Source: Dasyornis broadbenti
Taxonomy: Eukaryota > Chordata > Aves > Passeriformes > Dasyornithidae
Direction: 5' to 3'
Assembly (NCBI GenBank): GCA_013397935.1
Contig: VZRN01004390.1
Span: 1,063,706 to 1,127,705, forward strand
DNA: 64,000 nucleotides
The stretch's first letter is position 1; every line of letters begins with the position of its first letter. A program made the position numbers and the translations under genes. Below the pieces are notes generated by a model, which was not told the DNA's origin, searched no databases, and worked only from the letters and a program-made list of their open reading frames with translations. Below, one piece after another: positions 1 through 12,990 of this stretch.

Positions 1-3000
1 ACTGGCATTAATCAGAAATTACGCATGACACCAACATAAACAGGATATCCATTCCTAAAGAGGCTCAAGGAGAGCCATAGCTTGAATTCGTCATTTCTCT
101 GTGTGTGTATGTGTGTGTGTGTGTGAATGGGAAGACATAATATCCAATAAGGTTGTTATTAGAATAAAACTGGGAAGGCTAAATGAATATACAGAGTTTG
201 GACAGTAGGAATCATATGCTTATAGTAACCAGAAACAATATTATTTGTTTCTCTTCTTTCTGATATTAACCTGGTGATTTTGAAAAGGCTGAGATAATAT
301 AATTTTCTTCAGGTAGGGAGAGAGTCATGCAGCTCCTTCTGTTGCAGTAATGTTACCATATTACTGAAAAACTAGCCAGCATACAGGCATGTCTACCATG
401 CTGTAGTTGACATTCAAAATCCCTCCCAACAACCTATGAAAGCTGACATAAAAATTTCTGACCAGAATAGAATTAAAATATTTTGAAAATTTTATCAAAA
501 ACCTTGAATCTAAACATCAGTAATTGCATAGGTGTTCTTCATTCACTCCAGAAGGGAGACAGTAGGGCACGAATAGCTCTAAGAATTGACAGTGAATTAC
601 TGGCTGCTCAAAAGTCAATGGGAAAATCCTACTAAATTTCAGTAGGAACAGAATTTCTTCCAGAAGGTATGAGGGTTCATCAGGTGGACAGCCTTATTAC
701 TATATTTCTTTGAAGAGTAACCCGTCCTTATTGTTCTAATGTATGTAGAACTCAGAAGCAGTTTTCCTGCTGACTCAGACTGTTGGATGTTGAGGTTGTC
801 TAAGGTAAAATCACTTCTAGTTCCAGATAATGCAATTTCTCTTTGCAGCTCAGATTGCTGTCAAAGACATACAGCAATCTTTCTTTCATGCAAATGTTTT
901 TCATGTTTGAGAATTCCCCACCAAGAAGTATTAAAATGGCTCAGCTTCTTTGTTTCTGCATCAGCTGGCACAATGGGGTTAAGAAGTAGTGTAACACAAG
1001 GCAGGAAAGCTAATGAGAAGACAGCAGTGCAATTGGCAATGTGTTTGCTGGTTTTGTAGGCAAAGAAATGTAGTAACACCCTCCACAATTTGCAGTCTCC
1101 AACTCCTCACCTTAATGAAACACCTTCTGTATGGATAGACAATTTTCCTTTTAGGAAAAACACTTCATGATGACTTTGTTGCCAGCTACGGTAAACATAG
1201 ATAGTTGGCTCCATAAACACTGCTCTCCATAAAGGTAAAGATTTCCTCCAACTGCAGGATCCCTGAGTGCCGAGATTTAATTTGAAGGGACAGGTCTGGT
1301 CTTGCATTCTGAAGCTTGTTTCTTTGCTGTTTTGAAAAGGAAGAGCATCTTCCCTTACCTAACAGACATATTTATGAAGAAGACACCTCCCAGTTTCAAG
1401 ACACATGTGCGTTGTCAGCCACGGTGAGACGATTGATGCTGCACTGAGTAGCAGTTTAGAGTTTTCAGTTTAGAGTTGAAACCATAACAATATTCCATTT
1501 CAGCATGACTAGCACAAGTTCTGCAGAACCATATTGTACACAGGTCTTTCTGCTTTTCATTTTGCCACAGACGAAAAGAACTAGGAATAAATGTTTACTG
1601 CACATATATTTTACAGCTGATATTTTAAAATGCTTTAAATTTCACCTGCAAATTATTCTAATGCATTCATTTGTCTGTGAAAACTCTAAGTCTATGCAAG
1701 CAGCCATGTTTTAGGAAACTTTTATATAAATTAGCTCTTTGATGACCTCAGAGTCCCTAAAGACTAGCAGGAAGGAAGAAGTACAGTAAATAACTGTTCT
1801 GATCAAAGAATTGGTCAATTAATATTAAACAATGTTGAAACTATAATTCTTGTCAGCAAGGATGCTGATTCAGGCAACAGAAGACACTCCTTCTCACTGT
1901 TATTGTAGAGAAGAAGTTTGATGGCTGGAAGTGTCTAACACTTTCCGATATACTAAAAGGAATAGAATTAAGAGAAAGACTCAAGAACCCACCTATATTC
2001 CATCAGCAGCTCATCTTTATTGCTCATGAAGAGTAGAAATTTTACATGTACACCTGAAATGAATCTACAGAAGAACACCGAAGGCCTTTACTGAACTGAC
2101 TGATATCAGTGCTAGAGCATAGCCACTGCCTTTTGAAGTCTTCACTTTTCCTGTTTAAGTTTAATCGCTTCAAATTACTGGGAGAGTAATCAGCTGAACA
2201 GGCAGTAAGACACAACACGGAGCACTCTGTTCCTCTGTCCTTAACATAAACACAGAGTTATATCTTTCTGATTGTACAGGGAATTCGAGGGACAGCCAGC
2301 TCTCTTCATCTCTTATGAATGAAACTTTCCTTAAGGCTGATAAAAATGTTGAACCCACATGAAAGAAGATAGAGCCCTTAACCTAAGAGAAAAACACTTC
2401 TGTCTTTCACCATTAGCAGACCTATGAGAATATTGGCCTATGAGCTCATGAAAGAAGAACTCTGAAAACAGGAGGTCAACTTAGTCTTTGTTGTTTCCTG
2501 CCTCTGAGCTCTTCTGTTGTGGCTAAGTGTTGCTCCTCGATGATTTCCTAACCTAATTCCCCCCGCTCACTCTCCTGTCATTATAAGCTGATGGAGATTT
2601 CCTACTGGAGAGAGGAGACCTCCTCCTCACTTTTTTGCCAAACTGAATTTTCTTACAAGCTTCCTCGATTTCTCCTACTACTCCCAGGTTTTAGTGAAGC
2701 CATGAATGCTTGGCTGAGCAACCAGTAACTTGACCCAAATCACATTAATATGTTGACTTGGCAAGTTAATGATAAGTGTGCTATTCACCATCTCTTTACC
2801 TGATTTTTTTCTTGAAAACGCTGCCAAGTGGCTTCTGTTGGATAATTTCAGAGATGTTGTTTTCTTCATCAGCTGTAAAAGTGTCTTAACCTTTATTCTA
2901 GTTAAGCAAAACTTTAATTTAAACTTTTAAGAGCTGTCTTCAAAGTACTGCCAGTCAACAGAAGATAATTTCAGCCATGCAATGGCAATTTGTTGTTTAT

Positions 3001-4299
3001 TGTAAAAAGATCGAGTCACAAAGTCTCATTTCTAGATAAAAAACCATCCCACACAACTCACCACAGGGTTGCTGTACATAACAGGGCAGACAGGTAGTGT
3101 ATATTGTGTATTCTCTATGTGGGTTTAGTTTATCAAGAAACTGTATGAGTATTATGATTAAGCCTCTGTTTGGAACGTCTGTGTTTTGAAAGAGAACTTC
3201 TGATTTCTGGCTACTGCTACAATGCCTTTGACTTTCTCTATGTTCATCGTCCTTCTCTATAGTTCATAACGTTAATTTCTCCTCAAGGGCCCTTGACATA
3301 GGTTCTTAGTATGAAGCAGTCTTCAACTTTTAATGCAAAAATTGTCAACTTTCCTTTTTCCAGGACCTCATGCTGGAGAACAAGGTCATGGTTATTTGGA
3401 CAAGAGGAGAAAAAGAAGTAGGGAGTTTCTGTCTGAAAGATCAAAGATACCTGTCTCTCATTTTCCGAAATTGTCTCATTAATACAAATTTAAACTTGTA
3501 TTTAGCTTTGACAGCTGCTAATTTTGTTTAGATCCAATATGTGACTTGTGTGCCTAATATTTCTGTCTGTTTCAGTTTCTCCAATAAGAAGTATTACTAC
3601 CATCTATAAATCTGGTCTTGCTTAAGGACTTTGACTATAATAGCTACACCAATAGTGCCTTTAAATACAGTAACCTGTCAGAATATACTGCTGCATATTC
3701 TACACATATCAAACCAAAAATTTCAGAAATATGCCGTTATGGTGAAAAAAATAGCTCATGAATTCACACAATAATATGTTGTATCTCCAGTTAAAATGAA
3801 AATTGCAAAGTAATCTACCAGCTTCATTCCAGAAAGAGAATTGCATGGGTGAGTCATGCCCAAAAGTGCGACACCACAACACTTACAAAAATAGGTGCAT
3901 GACAATCCCATCACCGCACTGAGACATACATAATTTTCTGGTAATTCACTGCCAGCCATTGGTACAAAGCTACTGCTTTAAGTGAACCTTGTTTATGAGA
4001 TATTACTGTATATTAAAAGCAGCTTCTCAGTCATCAGAATAGTTCACCGTCAGCATTCAGCATCTGAGCTGCTTCATTCCCAAACAAAAATAGTATCTGA
4101 CTACATTAAGTTTCAATTAGAACTGCAGTGTTAATACAGAGATGACAGTTCCTTTCTTGTTGCATTGTTTTTGGTACATGTAAAATGGTGATTTAGAAGG
4201 GGTTTATAGACAGTCTCCCATAGCTCCCTTTTAGAGACATATAGATTGGATGAGTGAACTACCACCAGACATCATGGATGGCAATCTGAGCAGGAGCCA
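1..4299. other. AT-rich stretch with no recognised gene
   Basis: Apart from a short GT repeat near the left edge, I see no repeat family, exon-like frame or RNA gene here. The open frames are about 60 to 106 codons, occur on both strands with overlaps, and show no recognisable domain. It is treated as unique-looking intergenic or intronic DNA. Small exons or regulatory elements could be present unseen. Confidence 0.6.
101..125. repeat. (GT)n microsatellite
   Basis: Dinucleotide GT tract of about 12 units with one interruption (TA) at 109-110. This is a typical short vertebrate microsatellite and is likely polymorphic in length. Confidence 0.9.
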
Positions 4300-4815
4300 G
4301 TAGCAGACCAACGCTGTCCTGGACTTATCAGCAAGAATGTGCAACATTAAGGAAAAGTGAATTTGACACATGTGAAATTGTGTTAGGAATGCTATGTGCA
4401 GTTGTGATCTTTTTTGTACATTTTAGAGTAAGTCCAATAGAAGACCACCAAAATTATCAGGACATGAGGAAAGCATGGAGAGAATCAGAGACAACTTTTA
4501 CTCAGGCTGGAGATCAAAGGGCAAATCTAACTGTATTCCACTTGCAGGGGAATGAAATGGTTATAGGGAAGATGGAGCCACATTTTTCTCAGAGGTGTAT
4601 GCAGTGGGAAAATGAGATGCAATGAACACAAATTGCAGCACAGGAAATTCTCTATACAATCAAGGGAAAAAACAGCTTGTCAGTGAAGGTGATAAACCAC
4701 TGAAACAGGTTGCTCAGATAGCTTGTGAAATCTCTACCCTTGGATGCCTTCAAAGTTCAACTGCATATGACACTGGACAATCTGCCCTAACAAGTTTTGA
4801 ACTGCTTTGAGAAGC
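4300..4815 (+). mobile_element. Old, diverged CR1 LINE 3' fragment
   Basis: The order of short matches follows the remembered CR1 3' region in sense orientation. There is a 'gcaatgaacacaaattgcagca' type segment near 4620 and a 'gaaattct...aagggaaaaaac' segment near 4650. It continues with 'actgaaacaggttgctcagatagcttgtgaaatctctacccttgg'-like sequence in pieces at 4700-4745, then a 'ttcaaagttcaactg...gacactgg' piece to about 4780. The family normally reads 'ggaacaggttgcccagagaggctgtggaatctcc' here. The copy has many indels, so it is an old insertion. It is 5' truncated, as most CR1 copies are. The left boundary is uncertain, and matches before about 4500 are weak. The two ORFs inside (81 and 62 codons) are chance frames. 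Confidence 0.75.
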
Positions 4816-7383
4816 AATCTCAGAGAGAGATTCCAATGAAAATTACTAAATTATTCAACAAGTTAAGATATCTTCTTCTCTTCATCATCTCTTATTGACT
4901 GTTATAAACTACTTAAGTTGCTGACTCCTGCAGCTCCCATTTGGAGGAAGTGATACAGATCTCACAGAGCAATGCAGACATCTACGTTTTATAACATTAG
5001 GCCTCTTGAAAAACAGGTCTCTAAGTTTCATAATATTCAACTTTTGTGAGAAACTATATAAAATGTACCGTAACCCCAGAATCCTACACCACAGTAATTA
5101 CATCTATTCTACTGTATTGTAGCCTAAGTACATGGATTCACAACACAAGGGTTGTAGAATCACAGTCTGTATTATAATTTAATTACCAGGACCAATGTTG
5201 AGACTAATTTGTATGTTTCCGGCCATATACCCTATGGTAACCAGAAAATGGAGATTTAAAGCAGCCACAATGGTGGAAATGGGAAGAAGGAGAACACTTT
5301 TTAGTTTAAAAACACAACTTGAGGGTGTTCTCTCTTAATTAAGAAATTGTTGTGGTTTTATCTGTGGTTTATCTTCTGTTTTTTTGGTTACAAAATTTAC
5401 TTGCTACAAAGTCTTGGCAACTAAAATCAAGCCTGCAGTTATCTTTAAAATGTTAAATATAACACATGAAGCCAGATTCTGGATGTTTTAGCTATCCTGA
5501 GTAGAGTCTAGATACAGCAATTAGAATCAAAGGCATGCCTCAACGAGGAAGGTACAGCTCAGTTTGAGCCAGAGGGGCAGAATGAGGTTCAAAAAGTCCT
5601 ACTAAGTGACAGAAGTAAAATCTTGAATAATCAGATTTATGCTATATAGCAGCTCATATTTTTGGGACTACAAGTAGTTGTTTGTGTTTTGATTCTGGAC
5701 TGCTACATTTCACCAAAATAGCTATGTTTCAAGAGTCAGTTTCTCCCACTTCTTTTCTGCATCTTTGACTACAGGGAGTACCTAAAGGAAAACATTAACT
5801 ATCAAGACGTTACAAAATCAGAAAGGAAACAGCCTTGGACTTTTCAAATTGTCTTGTGCTTTTTTCTCACTAAATTGATGAAATATATATACTTATATTT
5901 AACATACAAACCACAACACTATAGCAAGTTAATTTAAAAAAAGGTGGAGGTGGGGGTGCCAGCACGTATTTAACACTACATTGAGTAGATTTCTGGCTGG
6001 GTGCCATTCAGACATGTAAAGGCAATGAGACTGAAATAAATAACCTTAATAATTTTATCAGGTATTTTATGTTGCAGCATGTTTGAAAATACTGAAGGAA
6101 AGTAGATTAATATCTCTTTTTATCTAGCTGTTTTTAAAATAATTGCCACGTCAGCAAAGTTAAATGAGGGTTCCATCTCAGAAATCAGTGTTAGCTCAAT
6201 CATTTATCCATTGCTGTTCTGAACAAGATCAACAGTGAGTCATGACTGTTTTTCCTCCTCAGAATTAGAAGTGGCAACCATGTACAGCATTGTACACAAC
6301 TGGAGATGTCAGGGTCAGTTTTTAATTCTTGATTAGATTTCTCTGTGGCGCTCAGGCCAATAAGCACACATCATTTGAATCCGTAATAAGCAAACTTTAA
6401 AAGAATATCAGACTGGTTCTAGTGATTAAATGTGAAGGTGATTGTGAATCAAATGTGTGTCTACTTATAAAACTGGTCCATCACATATTGATACCACAAG
6501 ACCGGGGACTTCATCACAAGAATACTGAACACCGACTGATGTTTAAACTGCTGTATCTTCATTGCTTTGTAAACTGTCCCAAGGATGGACCAAAGACTGC
6601 AACAAATGTCTGTGTATGATGCTTGCCTTAATCAAGACCATGCTTATATTCCAGAGAGAATGTATGAAAACCGCAAACCAAATTACAGCCCTGCCAAAGC
6701 AAAGCTTTCAGCTGTCCCATCAGCCTTTGCAAGGATAAGCTCCAGCAGAAGTGCTAAGGATGGTGATGCCCCACAGAATACTTGGAGTCCTTTCTAAATT
6801 TGGGCATAAACCTACATTTTAGACAATCTGAGCTGAAGCTGAATGCAGACTGTTGTCCCAGACAACAGTCTATAGGAGTACCAAGCATCCTAAAATCCAT
6901 GCTTCAGCTATGGTGTAGACACAACTTTTGAAGTTTGAATATGGGCCCAAAAAGAGAGGAGAAAACCATTTATTTGCCAAAAATGTATTTAAACATCATG
7001 AAAAAAAAAAAATAAAGACAACTTGGCCCTTCATTTTTCAGGTTTTCTGCTCTCTTCATTCTTGTACATTTGGGTTTTTTTAGTGCTTTTCCTTCAATTG
7101 ACAATATAATTTTGTTTAAGCTCATACAGCTATTTACTTTGCATAGTAAATCAGAAATAACTTAATAGACTAATTCTATTCTCATTTAGTTTGGCTTGAC
7201 TTTACTGACTCAGTAAGTACAGAGCAGAGAAAGCTAAGTAAAGATGATGACTAGACTTTTGCTATTGCTATAAATTGCTCAATGGATTTAGATTTGCACC
7301 CAGACAAACTAAACTCCCATTTTCTTTTGGTAGCTTGATACATCCACTTTCACTGATGCAAATGACTTTATCAGATGACAACA
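4816..7383. other. AT-rich stretch with no recognised gene
   Basis: No recognised repeat or gene. Two overlapping short frames near 6422-6797 have no recognisable domain and no exon context. A small 11-bp hairpin lies at 6847-6871 and an AP-1-like site at 6236-6249. The rest shows nothing I can name. Confidence 0.55.
6847..6871. repeat. Perfect 11-bp inverted repeat, 3-nt loop
   Basis: The arm AGACTGTTGTC (6847-6857) and its exact reverse complement (6861-6871) flank the loop CCA. It could form a compact hairpin. No T-run or other context suggests a function, so chance is possible. Confidence 0.8.
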
Positions 7384-7895
7384 TCACAGAATCACTCAGG
7401 CTGGGAATGACTAGAGAGAGTTCTCTTGGGCAGTCTCCTGCTCAGAGCAGCGTCAACGCTGGACTCAAATCAGGTTGCTCAGTTCCACAGTGTCTCTAGT
7501 TTACCATCTCCAACAAAAAGTTATCCCAATGGAGATAATTTTTCCTTATATCAAATTGAAATTTCCCTATTTAAATTTATCATCATTTCTTGTTCTCCCC
7601 CTGTGCAGCTTGGCCTTGCTCGGTCTTCACAGTAACTTCCTTGCAGATTAGAAGGTTACTGTGCAGGCTGAATCAGCTCAGATCCCTCAGCCTTGGTGGC
7701 TCCCTGCTGAACTTGGTGCCATTTATCAATGCCTTTCTTGCATTGGAGGCCCATAATGGGATGCACTGTTCCAGATGTGAGCTAATGAGCACTGACTAAA
7801 GGAGCAAAATCCATTCCTGTGGCTCTGCTCCTATTCGTGAAGTCCAATACATGGTTAGTTTTCAGCTGAAAAACAGGACAAGCCTCTAACTCACA
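7384..7895 (-). mobile_element. Old CR1 LINE fragment, minus strand
   Basis: It opens with 'tcacagaatcactcaggctgg', the reverse complement of a CR1 3' terminus. After a diverged middle it matches the antisense CR1 stretch that reads roughly 'ggggcccataatgg-atgcactgttccagatgtg-gctaatgagcac' at 7748-7793. An 'ccaatacatggttagttttc' piece follows near 7845. The element therefore runs right to left, with its 3' end at 7384. Divergence is high and indels are common, so this is an ancient copy. The short frames within it are not genes. The right edge is approximate. Confidence 0.75.
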
Positions 7896-9222
7896 AAGTA
7901 TAAACCTGCATAAGGTATTTCTGTGCACAGCTCCATCATATGAAATCTTTCTCCTGCATATACCTGTTCTCTGATTAACCAGAAGGAACTGAAACTTTCA
8001 GCATGATATTACACTAACTTCTTTCCACTGATAAGAGTAAATGAAAACCTTTTCAAACTTATAATTCTAAGAAGCAGCACTAATATACTGCAATTGGCTA
8101 TGTTTTAAAGAATTCTTTAATTTTTTGCTAATTAAAGTCATAGTTTTCCAGACATGCTACAATATAAGTCATTAATACAGGGGAGACATGGACTTTGTTT
8201 GGCAAGTCTCAGAGTGTAAAACTCCTTAACTGTATTTTACACCTACAGTTTTCAAGTGTTGGCAAACAGTTTAAAATAGAGAGATCTGAAAGCGAGTAAA
8301 ATTTCTGGCATTAGACTAGAGTGGAGTGTTTAAAGCTCAGATCCACCAGCAAGCTGAAACATGGTTTAAGAAGGATAACTTGTTTTTTCATACAATGTCC
8401 TATAGAGCACATGCCAAAGCACATAGAGTCTGATTCTGCTGTCAGCTATACTAAAGTAAATCCAGAGGTACTTCAATGAAAATCACTGAATTACACTACA
8501 TTCTTATTTATGTTCAGAAGAAAAACACTCCTTAATTTCTAAGGCAAGCTAGTCACAGGGTGTTATGAACACACAGTTTTTCAAAGCCTAGAGATTTATC
8601 AAAAAGGTAGGTCCTGCAGAGTGCTACAAGACTTCCTTGGTCAGGGCCTAGACTGTAGATTATCCAGTTGCCATGGGGCAAAATAATTATCCCTGTTCAG
8701 AAACTCAGACAGTTTTGGCTGCAGCATGATGTACCACAGTTTGAGCCTTTCTCATGTAAGGTCTGACATGTGAGGAGCTGGCTGAGAGCATTTACAGACA
8801 CCAGCAGCTCCAGACCCAAACTCAGCAGGTACTAACTTCTTATGCCACAGTGAGTTTATCGTGCCTCTGAGTCCTGAATTTTCTCCTCTAGAGATAAATT
8901 GTCTCAGTTGTGCTGTATTTCTGTCTCTCTATCTCCTATAAGAAAGCCTGTAAGCACAGCACTTAGTAGATTGTGGCTATATCAGTGTGTAGCTACAGTA
9001 ACTGTAAAAAGGGGAGGTAGAAGGGATGCTGTAAAATTGAACACCCAGAGACAAAAATAACCCCATGTTTTAGGAAGAACGAAGGGCCTTTGACTCAGCT
9101 GGGTCAATTTCCTGCACAGATTTGGTCTGTTGCCTGCTCAGATCTGGTCCATCAGCACTTACTCAGTTTTATGCTGTCTCACACCCACTGCTCATGAGCT
9201 ACTGTGTGATTTATTAGCACTC
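7896..9222. other. AT-rich stretch with no recognised gene
   Basis: No named repeat, RNA gene or convincing ORF was seen. Composition becomes more GC-rich from about 9050 onward, leading into the next entry. Confidence 0.5.
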
Positions 9223-9825
9223 CTAGAAAAGCTGGGGGCTTGTTGCTCTCTTGGCCACTTTCTTCCTACCCATGAGGATATTGTGCCACACTAATCCCCC
9301 CACCCTGAGATGTCCCATTGTCCTTATCCCACTACTGAGCGTCATATACACAGCATATAGAGAGATGAGACCAATCATGAAAAGGTGTCTCTTTTGTAAC
9401 TGTTTTAGGCAATGCATTGTCATGATTGTTGTTACAAAAGTTTCAGACCAGGAAAAGAGGACAGCTAGGGAATCACAAATAGATGGCAAGAGAGCAGACG
9501 GAGATGCCAGGATGGAGCAGATTGATGCACAGTCTTTGTCAGAGACACTTTGCACTGAATTCACTTTGTCCCAAATACTGTTGACTGACTTACAACAACC
9601 CAGGTGGCAAACACTGGAATGTTTCGCCCAAGGGCACCCAAGCCTACGCTGCCTGGATAGTGCGCTCATCCTCAGACAGTAGGCTGAGCTGGGCTGGGCC
9701 AGGGAAAGTGAGGGCTCTCCAAATATACTAATGAACTTGGGCTTGTAGGCAGCTGAGAATGAAGCACTTGCACTCCAGCCCAGCCACTGACAAGGCTGGG
9801 GAGTTTGGTGTCCAAGCCTCTGCAC
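9223..9825 (-). other. 200-codon open frame, unknown, probably not a gene
   Basis: This is the longest ATG-to-stop frame outside the LTR at 54-55 kb. A 143-codon frame on the plus strand (9251-9682) lies wholly inside it. The minus-strand product has no signal peptide, repeat, catalytic motif or fold I recognise. It is rich in Ser, Leu and Cys and has a hydrophobic patch in its last third. Locally raised GC content lowers stop frequency and may explain both frames. It could be a decayed retroelement piece or a retrocopy. No splice-site series, CpG island or polyadenylation context supports a working gene. Confidence 0.2.
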
Positions 9826-11920
9826 CTGAGAGTTCTATCTGTAGCTGATCCTCAGTATCCATCTGCCATCAGTAGACCAGCAAGAAGGAACCAGAGCCCA
9901 GGACACTCTCTTAGATGAGTAGCCAAACCACGAGCCTACAGAAATACCTCCTTTTAGCAGTTGCTTTGCACAATAGAAATGGGGCAACAAATAGGCTCAA
10001 TATTGGAGTGATTCACTACCTTGTCCAGGCAACATCCTCATGGATTTTTCCATTCAGATGGAGTCCTAAAAATGCAACCAATATAATATACTACTTACAG
10101 CTATATCACATTGAGCTGCTTTGTTAGCACATCCTGTTGGTAGATTTGCCAGTAACAGCAAGAGAGAATTTTTTTCTTTAAATAGACTGATGCAGGAGTT
10201 TTTGATAACTTCTCATTTAAGCCAAGATGTTAAACTGGCCTGAAGGCTTTAACAAGAAGCAGCATTGGTAAACCTGCCCTACTTTTAAGAACAGGCAGAA
10301 GCTGCACCCATGGCTGCTTGCATTAAAGAGCATATGTCTCTGAACTCTGGTCCAAGACAAGTCCAGCTCAGACAATTGCCATTAATTAACCTCTGTCTGC
10401 TGTTAGACAGCTGAGCTCATTTAAAATGCTCGTGCCATCAAAACACCTCCAGAGGGGTGATTCAGCTTCTTCCTCTCCCTTCATCAGGTTAGGACCTGTT
10501 TGTAGGTGCAGTGTCCTGCCCTATTCTTTGTGCTAGCTCTGACTTACTATTGCGTCAGTTCAGCTTATAAAACCAGATGAGAATTTTTCGTTCTTTTGCT
10601 GGGTGAGTTTTAAGTCCCTTCAGAAGCTGAATTGACTTTTCAACAGGGATTCAGTGAAAGGCAAAGCTCACTGTGGCAGTGACAGTCTGTAGTGGACACA
10701 CAAGTGTCGCATGTGGCTGGGCGTAGAGGAAGGAGCAGTGGAGCAAACAGAATAGGTAATTCAGTGCTTTGAAATAACCCCAGCATTCATGAAAATGCTG
10801 CATTCAATTGGGTACTTAAGTTGAGAGCTTTTACATAAATCGTATAGTACATTATAGTATCTCTGAATGAAAGGTGTATAATCAATCATCAACAAAAATA
10901 TCAGGCCAGAATGAGCAACAAAGATGTTATGGGAAGATCTAATGCAAAAACTTCACTGATGTAGGGATTCATGTAAAAGAGAGACCTAAGTGAGTTTGTA
11001 CATACCCTATGCCTCCAGCCTTCTTTCATCTTACCCTGATGGGAGATAAAAACAATAGAGAAAAAAATCCAACCTGTTCAAGATGAAATAAAATAACCAC
11101 TTAACAACTGTACAGTTACTTGCAGTTTTATTGGCTGGCTGGAAGTAATCCTATGAATTAGATAAAGGCACATTTACACTGTAAAAGCCTCTATTCAGTG
11201 CAAAAGAATGCAATAGCAAGCTCCTGTCTGAAGCCAAAAAGCTAATGTGTATAGCTTTTTGAATCTGGTGAGTCCTCTGTTACAAACAGGACCTGCAAAA
11301 TGCATGAGACAAGTGTCTTAAATTCTTGAGGTATCCAAAAGATCACTCTACACAGCAGCAGTGTTACAGCATCAATAAGAGCCTGTGCTGAACTGGAAAA
11401 CCATCAGGTTGACTCAGCACCCATGTCATTCTATCTTAGATGTGTTATCTTCTCAAGAAGAGAAAACCTTTTAAGGTAAATCAGCCGGGGTTTGTCTCAA
11501 ATAACCCTTTCTTTTTTAACCTCTTGTTATGTCTGGGAGAAACCTGAGCTCAGTGTGTAACTGAAGCTACAAAAGGTCTGGCAGAATGGCATAGAGAAGA
11601 AGGATTACACTTCAGAGATGGCTGCCACATAAAACCCTGCTGAAGGTAGTCACACAATTAAAACAATCCAATAAAATTGTTGCAAAAAGAAAGGGCTGCA
11701 AATGGGTAGCAATGTCAATGCATTTCATCTCTAGGAATTTGTCACTGAGTGCTCTGTTAAGGGATTTGTTAAGCAACATTTAGCATACTTACCCATCCTC
11801 TCATTCCCAGAGGGGAATGCTGCCAGCCTGACTGCATCTGCCAGAGTTGTAGGCAGCATCTATGACTGAGATCTTGGTCAAGACCCTACATCCAGACAAC
11901 ATATTAAAAAATCCTCCCAC
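9826..11920. other. Stretch with no recognised gene
   Basis: The DNA is moderately AT-rich. Only short frames occur, and I recognise no repeat signature. A small imperfect hairpin ('cagcatt...aatgctg') occurs near 10781-10800. Nothing else can be supported. Confidence 0.5.
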
Positions 11921-12033
11921 AAAAAAACAAAACAAAACCAAAACCAAAACCAAAAACAAAAACAAAAACAAAAATAAAAACAAAACCAAAACCAAACAAA
12001 TAAAAAACCCAAAAACAAACAAAAAAAAAAAAA
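11921..12033. repeat. A-rich simple repeat, (CAAAA)/(CCAAAA) type
   Basis: About 113 bp made almost entirely of A with regularly spaced C or CC, grading from AAAACC to AAAAAC units and ending in a 13-A run. The lysine/asparagine-rich and phenylalanine/leucine-rich frames across it are artefacts of composition. It could be the eroded tail of a retroposed element or a simple microsatellite. Confidence 0.9.
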
Positions 12034-12158
12034 TTCACAGCATCACATTCAGCTTCTAACTTTCTGTTCTTTTGGTCATATTGTACTTCTTTTAGAATTT
12101 CACCAGTCAGTGAAAATAGGGGATCAGCTCCTTTTATCAGCCATTCCAGATGATAATT

Positions 12159-12195
12159 TATATTATAGTCTAGATATTATATATTATAGTCTAGA
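12159..12195. repeat. 21-bp direct duplication
   Basis: The 16-mer TATATTATAGTCTAGA occurs at 12159-12174 and again at 12180-12195, giving a period of 21 bp with A/T filler between. This looks like local slippage in AT-rich DNA. Confidence 0.85.
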
Positions 12196-12586
12196 ATAAC
12201 AAGCACCCTTTCTGTTTTCTCCCACTCTGCTTTGAGGATTGTCCTGTGTTAACCTGTAAAGCTGTGTTAGTACTGTCCTTCTGTTCATCTGTTCTTGACT
12301 AGTGTGAAGCCTATGAAAAATTTGACAAGATTTAAGGTGCCAGCACTAAGGACTGCACATCAATAGGACTGCAACATGAGATGTGCTTACCCAAACATTG
12401 TCATTTTAGGCATTTTAGGCATTGTGCAGATTCTGTTGCTTTTGCAAAGGGATGGCAGAGTCACCCTAAGTACCACATCAGCCCTGTGTAGTTATCTTGA
12501 GTGGTAAAACACATCCTAAGCGCCACTGGACATCTTCATTTAGGCAACTGAATTCCTCTTGTTTCCCAATTTCATATATATCCTAA

Positions 12587-12990
12587 TCACAGAACTACAG
12601 AATGGGTTTTTATATGGTTTGGGTTGGAAGGGACCTCAAAGATCTTCCAGTTTCATCCCTCCCACCATGGGCAGGGACACCTTTCACAAGACTACGTTGT
12701 TCAGAGCCCCACCCAACCTGGCCTTGAACGCTTCCAGGGATGGGGCATCCACAACTTCTCAGGGAAACCTGCTCCAGTGCCTCACCACCCTCACAGTAAA
12801 GAATTTTTTCCTACAATCTAGTCTAAACATACTCTCTTTTTGAAACCATTCCTCCTTGTCCTAGCAGTACATGCTCTTGTAAATGGTCTCGTTCTATCTT
12901 TCTTGTAAGCTCCCTTCAGGTACTCAAAAACCACAATTAGATCTCCCTGGAGCTTTCTCTTCTCCAGGATGGACAATCCCAATTCCTGTT
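12587..12990 (-). mobile_element. CR1 LINE 3' end, minus strand
   Basis: It starts with 'tcacagaactacagaatggg', then 'ggtttgggttggaagggacc' and 'tcaaagatcttcc'. It continues with 'acctggccttgaacgcttcc', 'agggatggggcatccac' and 'ctcagggaaacctgctccag', followed by 'cctcaccaccctcacagtaa'. This is the antisense of the CR1 3' untranslated end in the correct order, with its 3' terminus at the left. It is much better preserved than the copies at 4.3 and 7.4 kb. The match ends around 'cttctccaggatggacaatccca' near 12983, where CR1 would normally continue with the 'ctctcagcctttcctc' segment that is absent here. The frames of 94 and 65 codons inside are shadows. Confidence 0.95.

Noticed and set aside
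6585..6797. 70-codon plus frame with basic and Ser-rich tail, considered as a retrocopy
   Set aside because: No parent gene recognised, no poly(A) tail close behind it, and another frame overlaps it.
11801..12059. Lys/Asn-rich and Phe/Leu-rich frames
   Set aside because: They come from the A-rich simple repeat; the apparent hydrophobic helix is a composition artefact.
12559..12843. 94-codon plus frame
   Set aside because: Antisense translation of a CR1 3' untranslated end.
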